DNA of 64,000 nucleotides from Ectobius pallidus (taxonomy: Eukaryota > Arthropoda > Insecta > Blattodea > Ectobiidae), in assembly GCA_964059195.1 (NCBI GenBank), contig CAXKWD010000014.1, positions 992,001 to 1,056,000 on the forward strand. The letters are read 5' to 3'. Below, piece after piece: positions 11,811 through 26,900 of the stretch. Position 1 is the stretch's first letter, and each line of letters opens with the position of its first letter. A program made the translations under genes and the position numbers. The notes beneath the pieces were generated by a model, which was given only the letters and a program-made list of their open reading frames with translations, did no database searches and was not told the origin of the DNA.

Positions 11811-12759
11811 TTAAACCGGAAACTGTTGCCTAGCAATGCCATCAAAAAGAACTGTTGCTTAGCAATGTAATTTTAAACACAATATTGCTACCTATTATAA
11901 ACTTTTAAATAATATACTGTTGCGTAGCAATGTCAATTTCAGACACGAAACTTTTACCTTTCAATGCATTTTTGAAAATCGAAACTTTTTCCTAGTAATG
12001 TAATTTTTAAATACAATTTGACTGCCTAACAATGTAATTTTTCTATCACGAAAGTTTTCCCTAGCCATGCCAGTCTAAAAGGAAACTGTAGCCTAGCAAT
12101 GAAGTTTTAAAACACCTGACTGTTGGTTAGCAATGACATTTTGAACAAGAAACTGTAGCTTAGCAATGCCATCTCCAAATACGAAACTGTTGCCTAGCAA
12201 TGTCATCTATAAGGAATAGTTTTAATCCCTCAATCATCAATACATACAATGAAAATATCGGTGATATGCTAATGGCAAAACATGGGTTGTAAATTTTACT
12301 TTAATAGAAAGAATACAGTTGCCTAGCGATGAGTTTTAAAACACGAAAGTGTTGCCTAGCAATGCCATTTTAAACCGCAAACTGTTGCTTAGCAATGCCA
12401 TCAAAAAGAACTGTTGATTAGCAAAGTCATTTTTAAACACAATATTGCTACCTATTATAAACTTTTAAATAATATATTGTTGCGTAGCAATGTCAATTTC
12501 TGACACGAAACCTTTACCTTTCAATGCATTTTCCAAAGTCGAAATTTCTTCCTAGCAATGTAATTTTTAAAGACAATTTGGCTGCCTATCAATGTAATTT
12601 TTCTATCACGAATGTTTTGCCTAACCATGCCAGTCTAAACCGGAAACTGTTGCCTAGCAATGAAGTTTTAAAACACCTGATGTTGCTTAGCAATGACATT
12701 TTGAATTAGAAACTGTAGCTTAGCAATGCCATCTCCAAATACGAAACTATTGCCTAGCA

Positions 12760-15700
12760 ATGTCATCTATAAGGAATAGCCTTCAATCCCTCAATGATCA
12801 ATACATACAATGAAAATATCGGTGATATGCTAATGGCATAACAGGGGTTGTAAATTTTTCTTTAATAGAAAAGAATACTGTTGCCAAGCAATGAGTTTTA
12901 AAACACGAAAGTGTTGCCTAGCAATGCCATTTTAAACCGCAAACTGTTGCCTAGCAATGCCATCAAAAAGAACTGTTGATTAGCAAAGTCATTTTTAAAC
13001 ACAATATTGCTACCTATTATAAACTTTTAAATAATATACTGTTGCGTAGCAATGTCAATTTCAGACACGAAACTTTTACCTTTCAATGCATTTTTGAAAG
13101 TCGAAACTTTTTCCTAGTAATGTAATTTTTAAATACAATTTGACTGCCTAACAATGTAATTTTTCTATCACGAAAGTTTTCCCTAGCCATGCCAGTCTAA
13201 AAGGAAACTGTAGCCTAGCAATGAAGTTTTAAAACACCTGACTGTTGGTTAGCAATGACATTTTGAACAAGAAACTGTAGCTTAGCAATGCCATCTCCAA
13301 ATACGAAACTGTTGCCTAGCAATGTCATCTATAAGGAATAGTTTTAATCCCTCAGTCATCAATACATACAATGAAAATATCGGTGATATGCTAATGGCAA
13401 AACATGGGTTGTAAATTTTACTTTAATAGAAAGAATACAGTTGCCTAGCGATGAGTTTTAAAACACGAAAGTGTTGCCTAGCAATGCCATTTTAAACCGC
13501 AAACTGTTGCCTAGCAATGTCATCAAAAAGAACTGTTGCTTAGGAATGTCATTTTTTAACACAATATTGCTACCTATTTAAAGCTTTTAAAAAAAGATAC
13601 TTTTGCGTAGCAATGTCAATTTCTGACACGAAACCTTTACCTTTCAATGCATTTTCCAAAGTCGAAATTTCTTCCTAGCAATGTAATTTTTAAAGACAAT
13701 TTGGCTGCCTATCAATGTAATTTTTCTATCACGAATGTTTTGCCTAACCATGCCAGTCTAAACCGGAAACTGTTGCCTAGCAATGAAGTTTTAAAACACC
13801 TGATGTTGCTTAGCAATGACATTTTGAATTAGAAACTGTAGCTTAGCAATGCCATCTCCAAATACGAAACTATTGCCTAGCAATGTCATCTATAAGGAAT
13901 AGCCTTCAATCCCTCAATGATCAATACATACAATGAAAATATCGGTGATATGCTAATGGCATAACAGGGGTTGTAAATTTTTCTTTAATAGAAAAGAATA
14001 CTGTTGCCAAGCAATGAGTTTTAAAACACGAAAGTGTTGCCTAGCAATGCCATTTTAAACCGCAAACTGTTGCCTAGCAATGCCATCAAAAAGAACTGTT
14101 GATTAGCAACGTCATTTTTAAACACAATATTGCTACCTATTATAAACTTTTAAAAAATATACTGTTGCGTAGCAATGTCAATATCAGACACAAATCTTTT
14201 ACCTTTCAATGCATTTTTCATGTCGAGACTTTTTCCTAGCAATGTAATTTTTAAAGACAATTTGTCTGCCTAACAATGTAATTTTTCTATCACGAAAGGT
14301 TTGCCTAGCAATCCCAGTCTAAACCGGAAACTGTTGCCTAGCAATTAAGTTTTAAAACAGCTGACTCTTGCTTAGCAATGACATTTTGAACATGAAACTG
14401 TAGCTTACCAATGCCATCTCCAAATACGAAACTGTTGCCTAGCAATGTCTTCTATAAGGAAAAGTTTTTGATCCTCCAATGATCAATACATACAATGAAA
14501 ATATCGGTGATATGCTAATGTCAAAACATGGGTTGTAAATTTTACTTTAATAGAAAGAATACTGTTGCCTAGCAATTAGTTTTAAAACACGAAAGTGTTG
14601 CCTAGCAATGCCATTTTAAACCGGAAACTGTTGCCTAGCAATCTCCTCAAAAAGAACTGTTGCTTAGCAATGGCATTTTTAAACACAATATTGCTACCTA
14701 TTAAAAGCTTTTAAAAAAAGATACTGTTGCGTAGCAATGTCAATTTCTGAAACGAAACCTTTACCTTTCAATGCATTTTTCAAATTCGAAACTTCTTCCT
14801 AGTAATGTAATTTTTAAAGACAATGTGGCTACCTAACGATGTAATTTTTCTATCACGAATGTTTTGCCTAGCCATGCCAGTCTAAACCGGAAACTGTTGC
14901 CTAGCAATTAAGTTTTAAAACAACTGACTCTTGCTTAGCAATGACATTTTGAACAAGAAACTGTAGCTTAGCAATGCCATCTCCAAATACGAAACTGTTG
15001 CCTAGCAATGTCATCTATAACGAATAGTTTTTAATCCTTCAATGATCAATAGATACAATGAAAATATCGGTGATATGCTAATGTCAAAACATGGGTTGTA
15101 AATTTTACTTTAATAGAAAGAATACTGTTGCCTAGCAATGAGTTTTAAAACACGAAAGTGTTGCCTAGCAATGCCATTTTAAACCGGAAACTGTTGCCTA
15201 GCAATGCCATCAAAAAGAACTGTTGCTTAGCAATGTAATTTTAAACACAATATTGCTACCTATTATAAACTTTTAAATAATATACTGTTGCGTAGCAATG
15301 TCAATTTCAGACACGAAACTTTTACCTTTCAATGCATTTTTGAAAATCGAAACTTTTTCCTAGTAATGTAATTTTTAAATACAATTTGACTGCCTAACAA
15401 TGCAATTTTTCTATCACGAAAGTTTTCCCTAGCCATGCCAGTCTAAAAGGAAACTGTAGCCTAGCAATGAAGTTTTAAAACACCTGACTGTTGGTTAGCA
15501 ATGACATTTTGAACAAGAAACTGTAGCTTAGCAATGCCATCTCCAAATACGAAACTGTTGCCTAGCAATGTCATCTATAAGGAATAGTTTTAATCCCTCA
15601 ATCATCAATACATACAATGAAAATATCGGTGATATGCTAATGGCAAAACATGGGTTGTAAATTTTACTTTAATAGAAAGAATACAGTTGCCTAGCGATGA

Positions 15701-18700
15701 GTTTTAAAACACGAAAGTGTTGCCTAGCAATGCCATTTTAAACCGCAAACTGTTGCCTAGCAATGTCATCAAAAAGAACTGTTGCTTAGGAATGTCATTT
15801 TTTAACACAATATTGCTACCTATTTAAAGCTTTTAAAAAAATATACTGTTGCGTAGCAATGTCAATTTCTGACACGAAACCTTTACCTTTCAATGCATTT
15901 TCCAAAGTCGAAATTTCTTCCTAGCAATGTAATTTTTAAAGACAATTTGGCTGCCTATCAATGTAATTTTTCTATCACGAATGTTTTGCCTAACCATGCC
16001 AGTCTAAACCGGAAACTGTTGCCTAGCAATGAAGTTTTAAAACACCTGATGTTGCTTAGCAATGACATTTTGAATTAGAAACTGTAGCTTAGCAATGCCA
16101 TCTCCAAATACGAAACTATTGCCTAGCAATGTCATCTATAAGGAATAGCCTTCAATCCCTCAATGATCAATACATACAATGAAAATATCGGTGATATGCT
16201 AATGGCATAACAGGGGTTGTAAATTTTTCTTTAATAGAAAAGAATACTGTTGCCAAGCAATGAGTTTTAAAACACGAAAGTGTTGCCTAGCAATGCCATT
16301 TTAAACCGCAAACTGTTTCCTAGCAATGCCATCAAAAAGAACTGTTGATTAGCAAAGTCATTTTTAAACACAATATTGCTACCTATTATAAACTTTTAAA
16401 TAATATACTGTTGCGTAGCAATGTCAATTTCAGACACGAAACTTTTACTTTTCAATGCATTTTTGAAAGTCGAAACTTTTTCCTAGTAATGTAATTTTTA
16501 AATACAATTTGACTGCCTAACAATGTAATTTTTCTATCACGAAAGTTTTCCCTAGCCATGCCAGTCTAAAAGGAAACTGTAGCCTAGCAATGAAGTTTTA
16601 AAACACCTGACTGTTGGTTAGCAATGACATTTTGAACCAGAAACTGTAGCTTAGCAATGCCATCTCCAAATACGAAACTGTTGCCTAGCAATGTCATCTA
16701 TAAGGAATAGTTTTAATCCCTCAGTCATCAATACATACAATGAAAATATCGGTGATATGCTAATGGCAAAACATGGGTTGTAAATTTTACTTTAATAGAA
16801 AGAATACAGTTGCCTAGCGATGATTTTGAAAACACGAAAGTGTTGCCTAGCAATGCCATTTTAAACCGCAAACTGTTGCCTAGCAATGTCATCAAAAAGA
16901 ACTGTTGCTTAGGAATGTCATTTTTTAACACAATATTGCTACCTATTTAAAGCTTTTAAAAAAATATACTGTTGCGTAGCAATGTCAATTTCTGACACGA
17001 AACCTTTACCTTTCAATGCATTTTCCAAAGTCGAAATTTCTTCCTAGCAATGTAATTTTTAAAGACAATTTGGCTGCCTATCAATGTAATTTTTCTATCA
17101 CGAATGTTTTGCCTAACCATGCCAGTCTAAACCGGAAACTGTTGCCTAGCAATGAAGTTTTAAAACACCTGATGTTGCTTAGCAATGACATTTTGAATAA
17201 GAAACTGTAGCTTAGCAATGCCATCTCCAAATACGAAACTGTTGCCTAGCAATGTCATCTATAAGGAATAGTTTTTAATCCCTCAATGATCAATACATAC
17301 AATGAAAATATCGGTGATATGCTAATGGCAAAACATTGGTTGTAAATTTTGCTTTAATAGAAAGAATACTGTTGCCTAGCAATGAGTTTTAAAACACGAA
17401 AGTGTTGCTTAGCAATGCCATTTTAAACCGCAAACTGTTGCCTAGCAATGTCATCAAAAAGAACTGTTGCTTAGTAATGTCATTTTTAAACACAATATTG
17501 CTACCTATTATAAACTTTTAAAAATATACTGTTGTGTAGCAATGTTAATTTCAGACACCAAACTTTTACTTTTCAATGCATTTTTAAAAGTCGAAACGTT
17601 TTCCTAGCAATGTAATTTTTAAAGACAATTTGGCTGCTTAACAATGTAATTTTTCTATGACGAAAGTTTTGCCTAGCCATGCCAGTCTAAACCGGAAACT
17701 GTTGCCTAGCAATTAAGTTTTAAAACAACTGACTCTTGCTTAGCATGACATTTTGAACAAGAAACTGTAGCTTAGCAATGCCATCTCCAAATACGAAACT
17801 GTTGCCTAGCAATGTCATCTATAACGAATAGTTTTTAATCCTTCAATGATCAATAGATACAATGAAAATATCGGTGATATGCTAATGTCAAAACATGGGT
17901 TGTAAATTTTACTTTAATAGAAAGAATACTGTTGCCTAGCAATGAGTTTTAAAACACGAAAGTGTTGCCTAGCAATGCCATTTTAAACCGCAAACTGTTG
18001 CCTAGCAATGTCATCAAAAAGAACTGTTGCTTAGGAATGTCATTTTTTAACACAATATTGCTACCTATTTAAAGCTTTTAAAAAAGATACTGTTGCGTAG
18101 CAATGTCAATTTCGGACACGAAACCTTTACCTTTCAATGCATTTTCCAAAGTCGAAACTTCTTCCTAGCAATGTAATTTTTAAAGACAATTTGGCTGCCT
18201 ATCAATGTAATTTTTCTATCACGAATGTTTTGCCTAACCATGCCAGTCTAAACCGGAAACTGTTGCCTAGCAATGAAGTTTTAAAACACCTGATGTTGCT
18301 TAGCAATGACATTTTGAATTAGAAACTGTAGCTTAGCAATGCCATCTCCAAATACGAAACTATTGCCTAGCAATGTCATCTATAAGGAATAGCCTTCAAT
18401 CCCTCAATGATCAATACATACAATGAAAATATCGGTGATATGCTAATGGCATAACAGGGGTTGTAAATTTTTCTTTAATAGAAAAGAATACTGTTGCCAA
18501 GCAATGAGTTTTAAAACACGAAAGTGTTGCCTAGCAATGCCATTTTAAACCGCAAACTGTTGCCTAGCAATGCCATCAAAAAGAACTGTTGATTAGCAAA
18601 GTCATTTTTAAACACAATATTGCTACCTATTATAAACTTTTAAAAAATATACTGTTGCGTAGCAATGTCAATATCAGACACAAATCTTTTACATTTCAAT

Positions 18701-21600
18701 GCATTTTTCATGTCGAGACTTTTTCCTAGCAATGTAATTTTTAAAGACAATTTGGCTGCCTAACAATGTAATTTTTCTATCACGAAAGGTTTGCCTAGCA
18801 ATGCCAGTCTAAACCGGAAACTGTTGCCTAGCAATTAAGTTTTAAAACAGCTGACTCTTGCTTAGCAATGACATTTTGAACATGAAACTGTAGCTTACCA
18901 ATGCCATCTCCAAATACGAAACTGTTGCCTAGCAATGTCTTCTATAAGGAAAAGTTTTTGATCCTCCAATGGTCAATACATACAATGAAAATATCGGTGA
19001 TATGCTAATGTCAAAACATGGGTTGTAAATTTTACTTTAATAGAAAGAATACTGTTGCCTAGCAATTAGATTTAAAACACGAAAGTGTTGCCTAGCAATG
19101 CCATTTTAAACCGGAAACTGTTGCCTAGCAATGTCCTCAAAAAGAACTGTTGCTTAGCAATGGCATTTTTAAACACAATATTGCTACCTATTAAAAGCTT
19201 TTAAAAAAAGATACTGTTGCGTAGCAATGTCAATTTCTGACACGAAACCTTTACCTTTCAATGCATTTTTCAAATTCGAAACTTCTTCCTAGCAATGTAA
19301 TTTTTAAAGACAATTTGGCTACCTAACAATGTAATTTTTCTATCACGAATGTTTTGCCTAGCCATGCCAGTCTAAACCGGAAACTGTTGCCTAGCAATGA
19401 AGTTTTATAACACCTGACTGTTGCTTAGCAATGACATTTGGAATAAGAAACTGTAGCTTAGCAATGCCATCTCCAAATACGAAACTATTGCCTAGCAATG
19501 TCATCTATAAGGAACAGCCTTCAATCCCTCAATGATCAATACATACAATGAAAATATCGGTGATATGCTAATGGCATAACAGGGGTTGTAAATTTTTCTT
19601 TAATAGAAAAGAATACTGTTGCCAAGCAATGAGTTTTAAAACACGAAAGTGTTGCCTAGCAATGCCATTTTAAACCGCAAACTGTTGCCTGGCAATGCCA
19701 TCAAAAAGAACTGTTGATTAGCAAAGTCATTTTTAAACACAATATTGCTACCTATTATAAACTTTTAAATAATATACTGTTGCGTAGCAATGTCAATTTC
19801 AGACACGAAACTTTTACCTTTCAATGCATTTTTGAAAGTCGAAACTTTTTCCTAGTAATGTAATTTTTAAATACAATTTGACTGCCTAACAATGTAATTT
19901 TTCTATCACGAAAGTTTTCCCTAGCCATGCCAGTCTAAAAGGAAACTGTAGCCTAGCAATGAAGTTTTAAAACACCTGGCTGTTGGTTAGCAATGACATT
20001 TTGAACAAGAAACTGTAGCTTAGCAATGCCATCTCCAAATACGAAACTGTTGCCTAGCAATGTCATCTATAAGGAATAGTTTTAATCCCTCAGTCATCAA
20101 TACATACAATGAAAATATCGGTGATATGCTAATGGCAAAACATGGGTTGTAAATTTTACTTTAATAGAAAGAATACAGTTGCCTAGCGATGAGTTTTAAA
20201 ACACGAAAGTGTTGCCTAGCAATGCCATTTTAAACCGCAAACTGTTGCCTAGCAATGTCATCAAAAAGAACTGTTGCTTAGGAATGTCATTTTTTAACAC
20301 AATATTGCTACCTATTTAAAGCTTTTAAAAAAAGATACTGTTGCGTAGCAATGTCAATTTCTGACACGAAATCTTTACCTTTCAATGCATTTTCCAAAGT
20401 CGAAATTTCTTCCTAGCAATGTAATTTTTAAAGACAATTTGGCTGCCTATCAATGTAATTTTTCTATCACGAATGTTTTGCCTAACCATGCCTGTCTAAA
20501 CCGGAAACTGTTGCCTAGCAATGAAGTTTTAAAACACCTGATGTTGCTTAGCAATGACATTTTGAATTAGAAACTGTAGCTTAGCAATGCCATCTCCAAA
20601 TACGAAACTATTGCCTAGCAATGTCATCTATAAGGAATAGCCTTCAATCCCTCAATGATCAATACATACAATGAAAATATCGGTGATATGCTAATGGCAT
20701 AACAGGGGTTGTAAATTTTTCTTTAATAGAAAAGAATACTGTTGCCAAGCAATGAGTTTTAAAACACGAAAGTGTTGCCTAGCAATGCCATTTTAAACCG
20801 CAAACTGTTGCCTAGCAATGCCATCAAAAAGAACTGTTGATTAGCAAAGTCATTTTTAAACACAATATTGCTACCTATTATAAACTTTTAAAAAATATAC
20901 TGTTGCGTAGCAATGTCAATATCAGACACAAATCTTTTACCTTTCAATGCATTTTTCATGTCGAGACTTTTTCCTAGCAATGTAATTTTTAAAGACAATT
21001 TGGCTGCCTAACAATGTAATTTTTCTATCACGAAAGGTTTGCCTAGCAATCCCAGTCTAAACCGGAAACTGTTGCCTAGCAATTAAGTTTTAAAACAGCT
21101 GACTCTTGCTTAGCAATGACATTTTGAACATGAAACTGTAGCTTACCAATGCCATCTCCAAATACGAAACTGTTGCCTAGCAATGTCTTCTATAAGGAAA
21201 AGTTTTTGATCCTCCAATGATCAATACATACAATGAAAATATCGGTGATATGCTAATGTCAAAACATGGGTTGTAAATTTTACTTTAATAGAAAGAATAC
21301 TGTTGCCTAGCAATTAGTTTTAAAACACGAAAGTGTTGCCTAGCAATGCCATTTTAAACCGGAAACTGTTGCCTAGCAATCTCCTCAAAAAGAACTGTTG
21401 CTTAGCAATGGCATTTTTAAACACAATATTGCTACCTATTAAAAGCTTTTAAAAAAAGATACTGTTGCGTAGCAATGTCAATTTCTGAAACGAAACCTTT
21501 ACCTTTCAATGCATTTTTCAAATTCGAAACTTCTTCCTAGTAATGTAATTTTTGAAGACAATGTGGCTACCTAACGATGTAATTTTTCTATCACGAATGT
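12760..21600 (+). repeat. A-B-A-C segment repeated 6.74 kb apart
   Basis: Landmarks 12816, 13377, 13939 and 14501 correspond to 19554, 20115, 20677 and 21239, offset 6,738 bp (12 monomers), with class order A-B-A-C in both. Shared rare markers include CCCTCAGTCATC in the B monomer linker and CAATCCCAGTC in the C monomer. The matching parts are roughly 12.76-14.88 and 19.48-21.6 kb. The interval between them (14.9-19.5 kb) holds E, B, A, B, D, E, A and C monomers in mosaic order. Confidence 0.7.
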
Positions 21601-23980
21601 TTTGCCTAGCCATGCCAGTCTAAACCGGAAACTGTTGCCTAGCAATGAAGTTTTAAAACACCTGACTGTTGCTTAGCAATGACATTTTGAATAAGAAACT
21701 GTAGCTTAGCAATGCCATCTCCAAATACGAAACTGTTGCCTAGCAATGTCATCTATAAGGAATAGTTTTTAATCCCTCAATGATCAATACATACAATGAA
21801 AATATCGGTGATATGCTAATGGCAAAACATTGGTTGTAAATTTTGCTTTAATAGAAAGAATACTGTTGCCTAGCAATGAGTTTTAAAACACGAAAGTGTT
21901 GCTTAGCAATGCCATTTTAAACCGCAAACTGTTGCCTAGCAATGTCATCAAAAAGAACTGTTGCTTAGTAATGTCATTTTTAAACACAATATTGCTACCT
22001 ATTATAAACTTTTAAAAATATACTGTTGTGTAGCAATGTTAATTTCAGACACCAAACTTTTACTTTTCAATGCATTTTTAAAAGTCGAAACGTTTTCCTA
22101 GCAATGTAATTTTTAAAGACAATTTGGCTGCTTAACAATGTAATTTTTCTATGACGAAAGTTTTGCCTAGCCATGCCAGTCTAAACCGGAAACTGTTGCC
22201 TAGCAATTAAGTTTTAAAACAACTGACTCTTGCTTAGCATGACATTTTGAACAAGAAACTGTAGCTTAGCAATGCCATCTCCAAATACGAAACTGTTGCC
22301 TAGCAATGTCATCTATAACGAATAGTTTTTAATCCTTCAATGATCAATAGATACAATGAAAATATCGGTGATATGCTAATGTCAAAACATGTTTTGTAAA
22401 TTTTACTTTAATAGAAAGAATACTGTTGCCTAGCAATGAGTTTTAAAACACGAAAGTGTTGCCTAGCAATGCCATTTTAAACCGCAAACTGTTGCCTAGC
22501 AATGTCATCAAAAAGAACTGTTGCTTAGGAATGTCATTTTTTAACACAATATTGCTACCTATTTAAAGCTTTTAAAAAAAGATACTGTTGCGTAGCAATG
22601 TCAATTTCGGACACGAAACCTTTACCTTTCAATGCATTTTCCAAAGTCGAAACTTCTTCCTAGCAATGTAATTTTTAAAGACAATTTGGCTGCCTATCAA
22701 TGTAATTTTTCTATCACGAATGTTTTGCCTAACCATGCCAGTCTAAACCGGAAACTGTTGCCTAGCAATGAAGTTTTAAAACACCTGATGTTGCTTAGCA
22801 ATGACATTTTGAATTAGAAACTGTAGCTTAGCAATGCCATCTCCAAATACGAAACTATTGCCTAGCAATGTCATCTATAAGGAATAGCCTTCAATCCCTC
22901 AATGATCAATACATACAATGAAAATATCGGTGATATGCTAATGGCATAACAGGGGTTGTAAATTTTTCTTTAATAGAAAAGAATACTGTTGCCAAGCAAT
23001 GAGTTTTAAAACACGAAAGTGTTGCCTAGCAATGCCATTTTAAACCGCAAACTGTTGCCTAGCAATGCCATCAAAAAGAACTGTTGATTAGCAAAGTCAT
23101 TTTTAAACACAATATTGCTACCTATTATAAACTTTTAAAAAATATACTGTTGCGTAGCAATGTCAATATCAGACACAAATCTTTTACCTTTCAATGCATT
23201 TTTCATGTCGAGACTTTTTCCTAGCAATGTAATTTTTAAAGACAATTTGGCTGCCTAACAATGTAATTTTTCTATCACGAAAGGTTTGCCTAGCAATGCC
23301 AGTCTAAACCGGAAACTGTTGCCTAGCAATTAAGTTTTAAAACAGCTGACTCTTGCTTAGCAATGACATTTTGAACATGAAACTGTAGCTTACCAATGCC
23401 ATCTCCAAATACGAAACTGTTGCCTAGCAATGTCTTCTATAAGGAAAAGTTTTTGATCCTCCAATGGTCAGTACATACAATGAAAATATCGGTGATATGC
23501 TAATGTCAAAACATGGGTTGTAAATTTTACTTTAATAGAAAGAATACTGTTGCCTAGCAATTAGATTTAAAACACGAAAGTGTTGCCTAGCAATGCCATT
23601 TTAAACCGGAAACTGTTGCCTAGCAATGTCCTCAAAAAGAACTGTTGCTTAGCAATGGCATTTTTAAACACAATATTGCTACCTATTAAAAGCTTTTAAA
23701 AAAAGATACTGTTGCGTAGCAATGTCAATTTCTGACACGAAACCTTTACCTTTCAATGCATTTTTCAAATTCGAAACTTCTTCCTAGCAATGTAATTTTT
23801 AAAGACAATTTGGCTACCTAACAATGTAATTTTTCTATCACGAATGTTTTGCCTAGCCATGCCAGTCTAAACCGGAAACTGTTGCCTAGCAATGAAGTTT
23901 TATAACACCTGACTGTTGCTTAGCAATGACATTTGGAATAAGAAACTGTAGCTTAGCAATGCCATCTCCAAATACGAAAC
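17190..23980 (+). repeat. D-E-A-C segment repeated 4.49 kb apart
   Basis: The interval 17.19-19.48 kb matches 21.69-23.98 kb, with landmarks 17308, 17868, 18429 and 18991 paired to 21802, 22362, 22924 and 23486 (offset 4,494-4,495, eight monomers). A one-base deletion making CTTAGCATGACATT near 17741 and 22231 is a strong shared marker; it recurs near 59291. The match starts inside a monomer, where the copy near 17.19 kb changes from A-type front to D-type back, and ends near 19484/23979 where one copy switches to AAACTATTGCC. Both limits fall inside monomers, as expected for unequal exchange between misaligned repeats. Confidence 0.72.
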
Positions 23981-26900
23981 TGTTGCCTAGCAATGTCATC
24001 TATAAGGAATAGTTTTTAATCCCTCAATGATCAATACATACAATGAAAATATCGGTGATATGCTAATGGCAAAACATTGGTTGTAAATTTTGCTTTAATA
24101 GAAAGAATACTGTTGCCTAGCAATGAGTTTTAAAACACGAAAGTGTTGCCTAGCAATGCCATTTTAAACCGCAAACTGTTGCCTAGCAATGTCATAAAAA
24201 ACAACTGTTGCTTAGTAATGTCATTTTTAAACACAATATTGCTACCTATTATAAACTTTTAAAAATATACTGTTGTGTAGCAATGACAATTTCAGACACC
24301 AAACTTTTACTTTTCAATGCATTTTTAAAAGTCGAAACGTTTTCCTAGCAATGTAATTTTTAAAGACAATTTGGCTGCTTAACAATGTAATTTTTCTATG
24401 ACGAAAGTTTTGCCTAGCCATGCCAGTCTAAACCGGAAACTGTTGCCTAGCAATTAAGTTTTAAAACAACTGACTCTTGCTTAGCAATGACATTTTGAAC
24501 TAGAAACTGTAGCTTAGCAATGCCATCTCCAAATACGAAACTGTTGCCTAGCAATGTCATCTATAACGAATAGTTTTTAATCCTTCAATGATCAATAGAT
24601 ACAATGAAAATATCGGTGATATGCTAATGTCAAAACATGGGTTGTAAATTTTACTTTAATAGAAAGAATACTGTTGCCTAGCAAAAAGTTTTAAAACACG
24701 AAAGTGTTGCCTAGCAATGCCATTTTAAACCAGAAACTTTTGCCTAGCAATGTCATCAAAAAAACTGTTGCTTAGCAATGTCATTTTTGAACACAGTATT
24801 GCTACCTATTAAAAGCTTTTAAAAAAAGATACTGTTGCGTAGCAATGTCAATTTCTGACACGAAACCTTTACCTTTCAATGCATTTTCCAAAGTCGAAAC
24901 TTCTTACTAGCAATGTAATTTTTAAAGACAATTTGGCTGCCTATCAACGTAATTTTTTTATCACGAATGTTTTTCCTAGCCATGCCAGTCTAAACCGGAA
25001 ACTGTAGCCTAGCAATGAAGTTTTAAAACACCTGACTGTTGCTTAGCAATGACATTTTGAACAAGAAACAGTAGCTTAACAATGCCATCTCCAAATACGA
25101 AACTGTTGAATAGCAATGTCTTCTATAAGGAACAGTTTTTGATCCTTCAATGATCAATACATACAATGAAAATATCGGTGATATGCTAATGTAAAAACAT
25201 GGGTTGTAAATTTTACTTTAATAGAAAGAATACTGTTGCCTAGCAATTAGTTTTAAAACACGAAAGTGTTGCCTAGCAATGCCATTTTAAACCGGAAACT
25301 GTTGCCTAGCAATGTCATAAAAAAGAACTGTTGCTTAGTAATGTCATTTGTAACACAATATTGCTACCTATTATAAACTTTTAAAAATAGACTGTTGTGT
25401 AGCAATGTTAATTTCAGACACCAAACTTTTACTTTTCAATGCATTTTTAAAAGTCGAAACGTTTTCCTAGCAATGTAATTTTTAAAGACAATTTGGCTGC
25501 TTAACAATGTAATTTTTCTATGACGAAAGTTTTGCCTAGCCATGCCAGTCTTAACCGGAAACTGTTGCCTAGCAATTAAGTTTTAAAACAACTGACTCTT
25601 GCTTAGCAATGACATTTTGAACAAGAAACTGTAGCTTAGCAATGCCATCTCCAAATACGAAACTGTTGCCTAGCAATGTCATCTATAACGAATAGTTTTT
25701 AATCCTTCAATGATCAATAGATACAATGAAAATATCGGTGATATGCTAATGTCAAAACATGGGTTGTAAATTTTACTTTAATAGAAAGAATACTGTTGCC
25801 TATCAATGAGTTTTAAAACACGAAAGTGTTGCCTAGCAATGCCATTTTAAACCAGAAACTGTTGCCTAGCAATGTCATCAAAAAGAACTGTTGCTTAGCA
25901 ATGTCATTTTCTAACACAATATTGCTACCTATTAAAAGCTTTTAAAAAAAGATACTGTTGCGTAGCAATGTCAATTTTTGACACGAAACCTTTACCTTTC
26001 AATGCATTTTCCAAAGTAGAAACTTCTTCCTAGCAATGTAATTTTTAAAGACAATTTGGCTGCCTATCAACGTAATATTTCTATCACGAATGTTTTTCCT
26101 AGCCATGCCAGTCTAAACCGGAAACTGTAGCCTAGCAATGAAGTTTTAAAACACCTGACTGTTGCTTAGCAATGACATTTTGAACAACAAACTGTAGCTT
26201 AGCAATGCCATCTCCAAATACGAAACTGTTGCCTAGCAATGTCATCTATAAGGAATAGTTTTTAATCCTTCAATGATCAATACATACAATGAAAATATCG
26301 GTGATATGCTAATGTCAAAACTTGGGTTGTAAATTTTACTTTAATAGAAAGAATACTGTTGCCTAGCAATTAGTTTTAAAACACGAAAGTGTTGCCTAGC
26401 AATGCCATTTTAAACCGGAAACTGTTGCCTAGCAATGCCATCAAAAAGAACTGTTGCTTAGCAAAGTCATTTTTAAACACAATATTGCTACCTATTATAA
26501 ACTTTTAAAAAATATACTGTTGCGTAGCAATGTCAATATCAGACACAAATCTTTTACCTTTCAATGCATTTTTCATGTCGAGACTTTTTCCTAGCAATGT
26601 AATTTTTAAAGACAATTTGGCTGCTTAACAATGTAATTTTTCTATCAGGAAAGGTTTGCCTAGCAATGCCCGTTTAAACCGGAAACTGTTGCCTAGCAAT
26701 TAAGTTTTAAAACAGCTGACTCTTGCTTAGCAATGACATTTTGAACATGAAACTGTAGCTTACCAATGCCATCTCCAAATACGAAACTGTTGCCTAGCAA
26801 TGTCTTCTATAAGGAAAAGTTTTTGATCCTCCAATGATCAATACATACAATGAAAATATCGGTGATATGCTAATGTCAAAACATGGGTTGTAAATTTTAC

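Noticed and set aside
16728..16931. A 67-codon reverse-strand open frame with LLGN repeated about every 11 residues
   Set aside because: It depends on a local change in one monomer (GATGATTTTGAAAACACG near 16817) that is absent from sister copies. The repeated peptide is the reverse translation of the subrepeat, so it is a chance open frame in satellite DNA.
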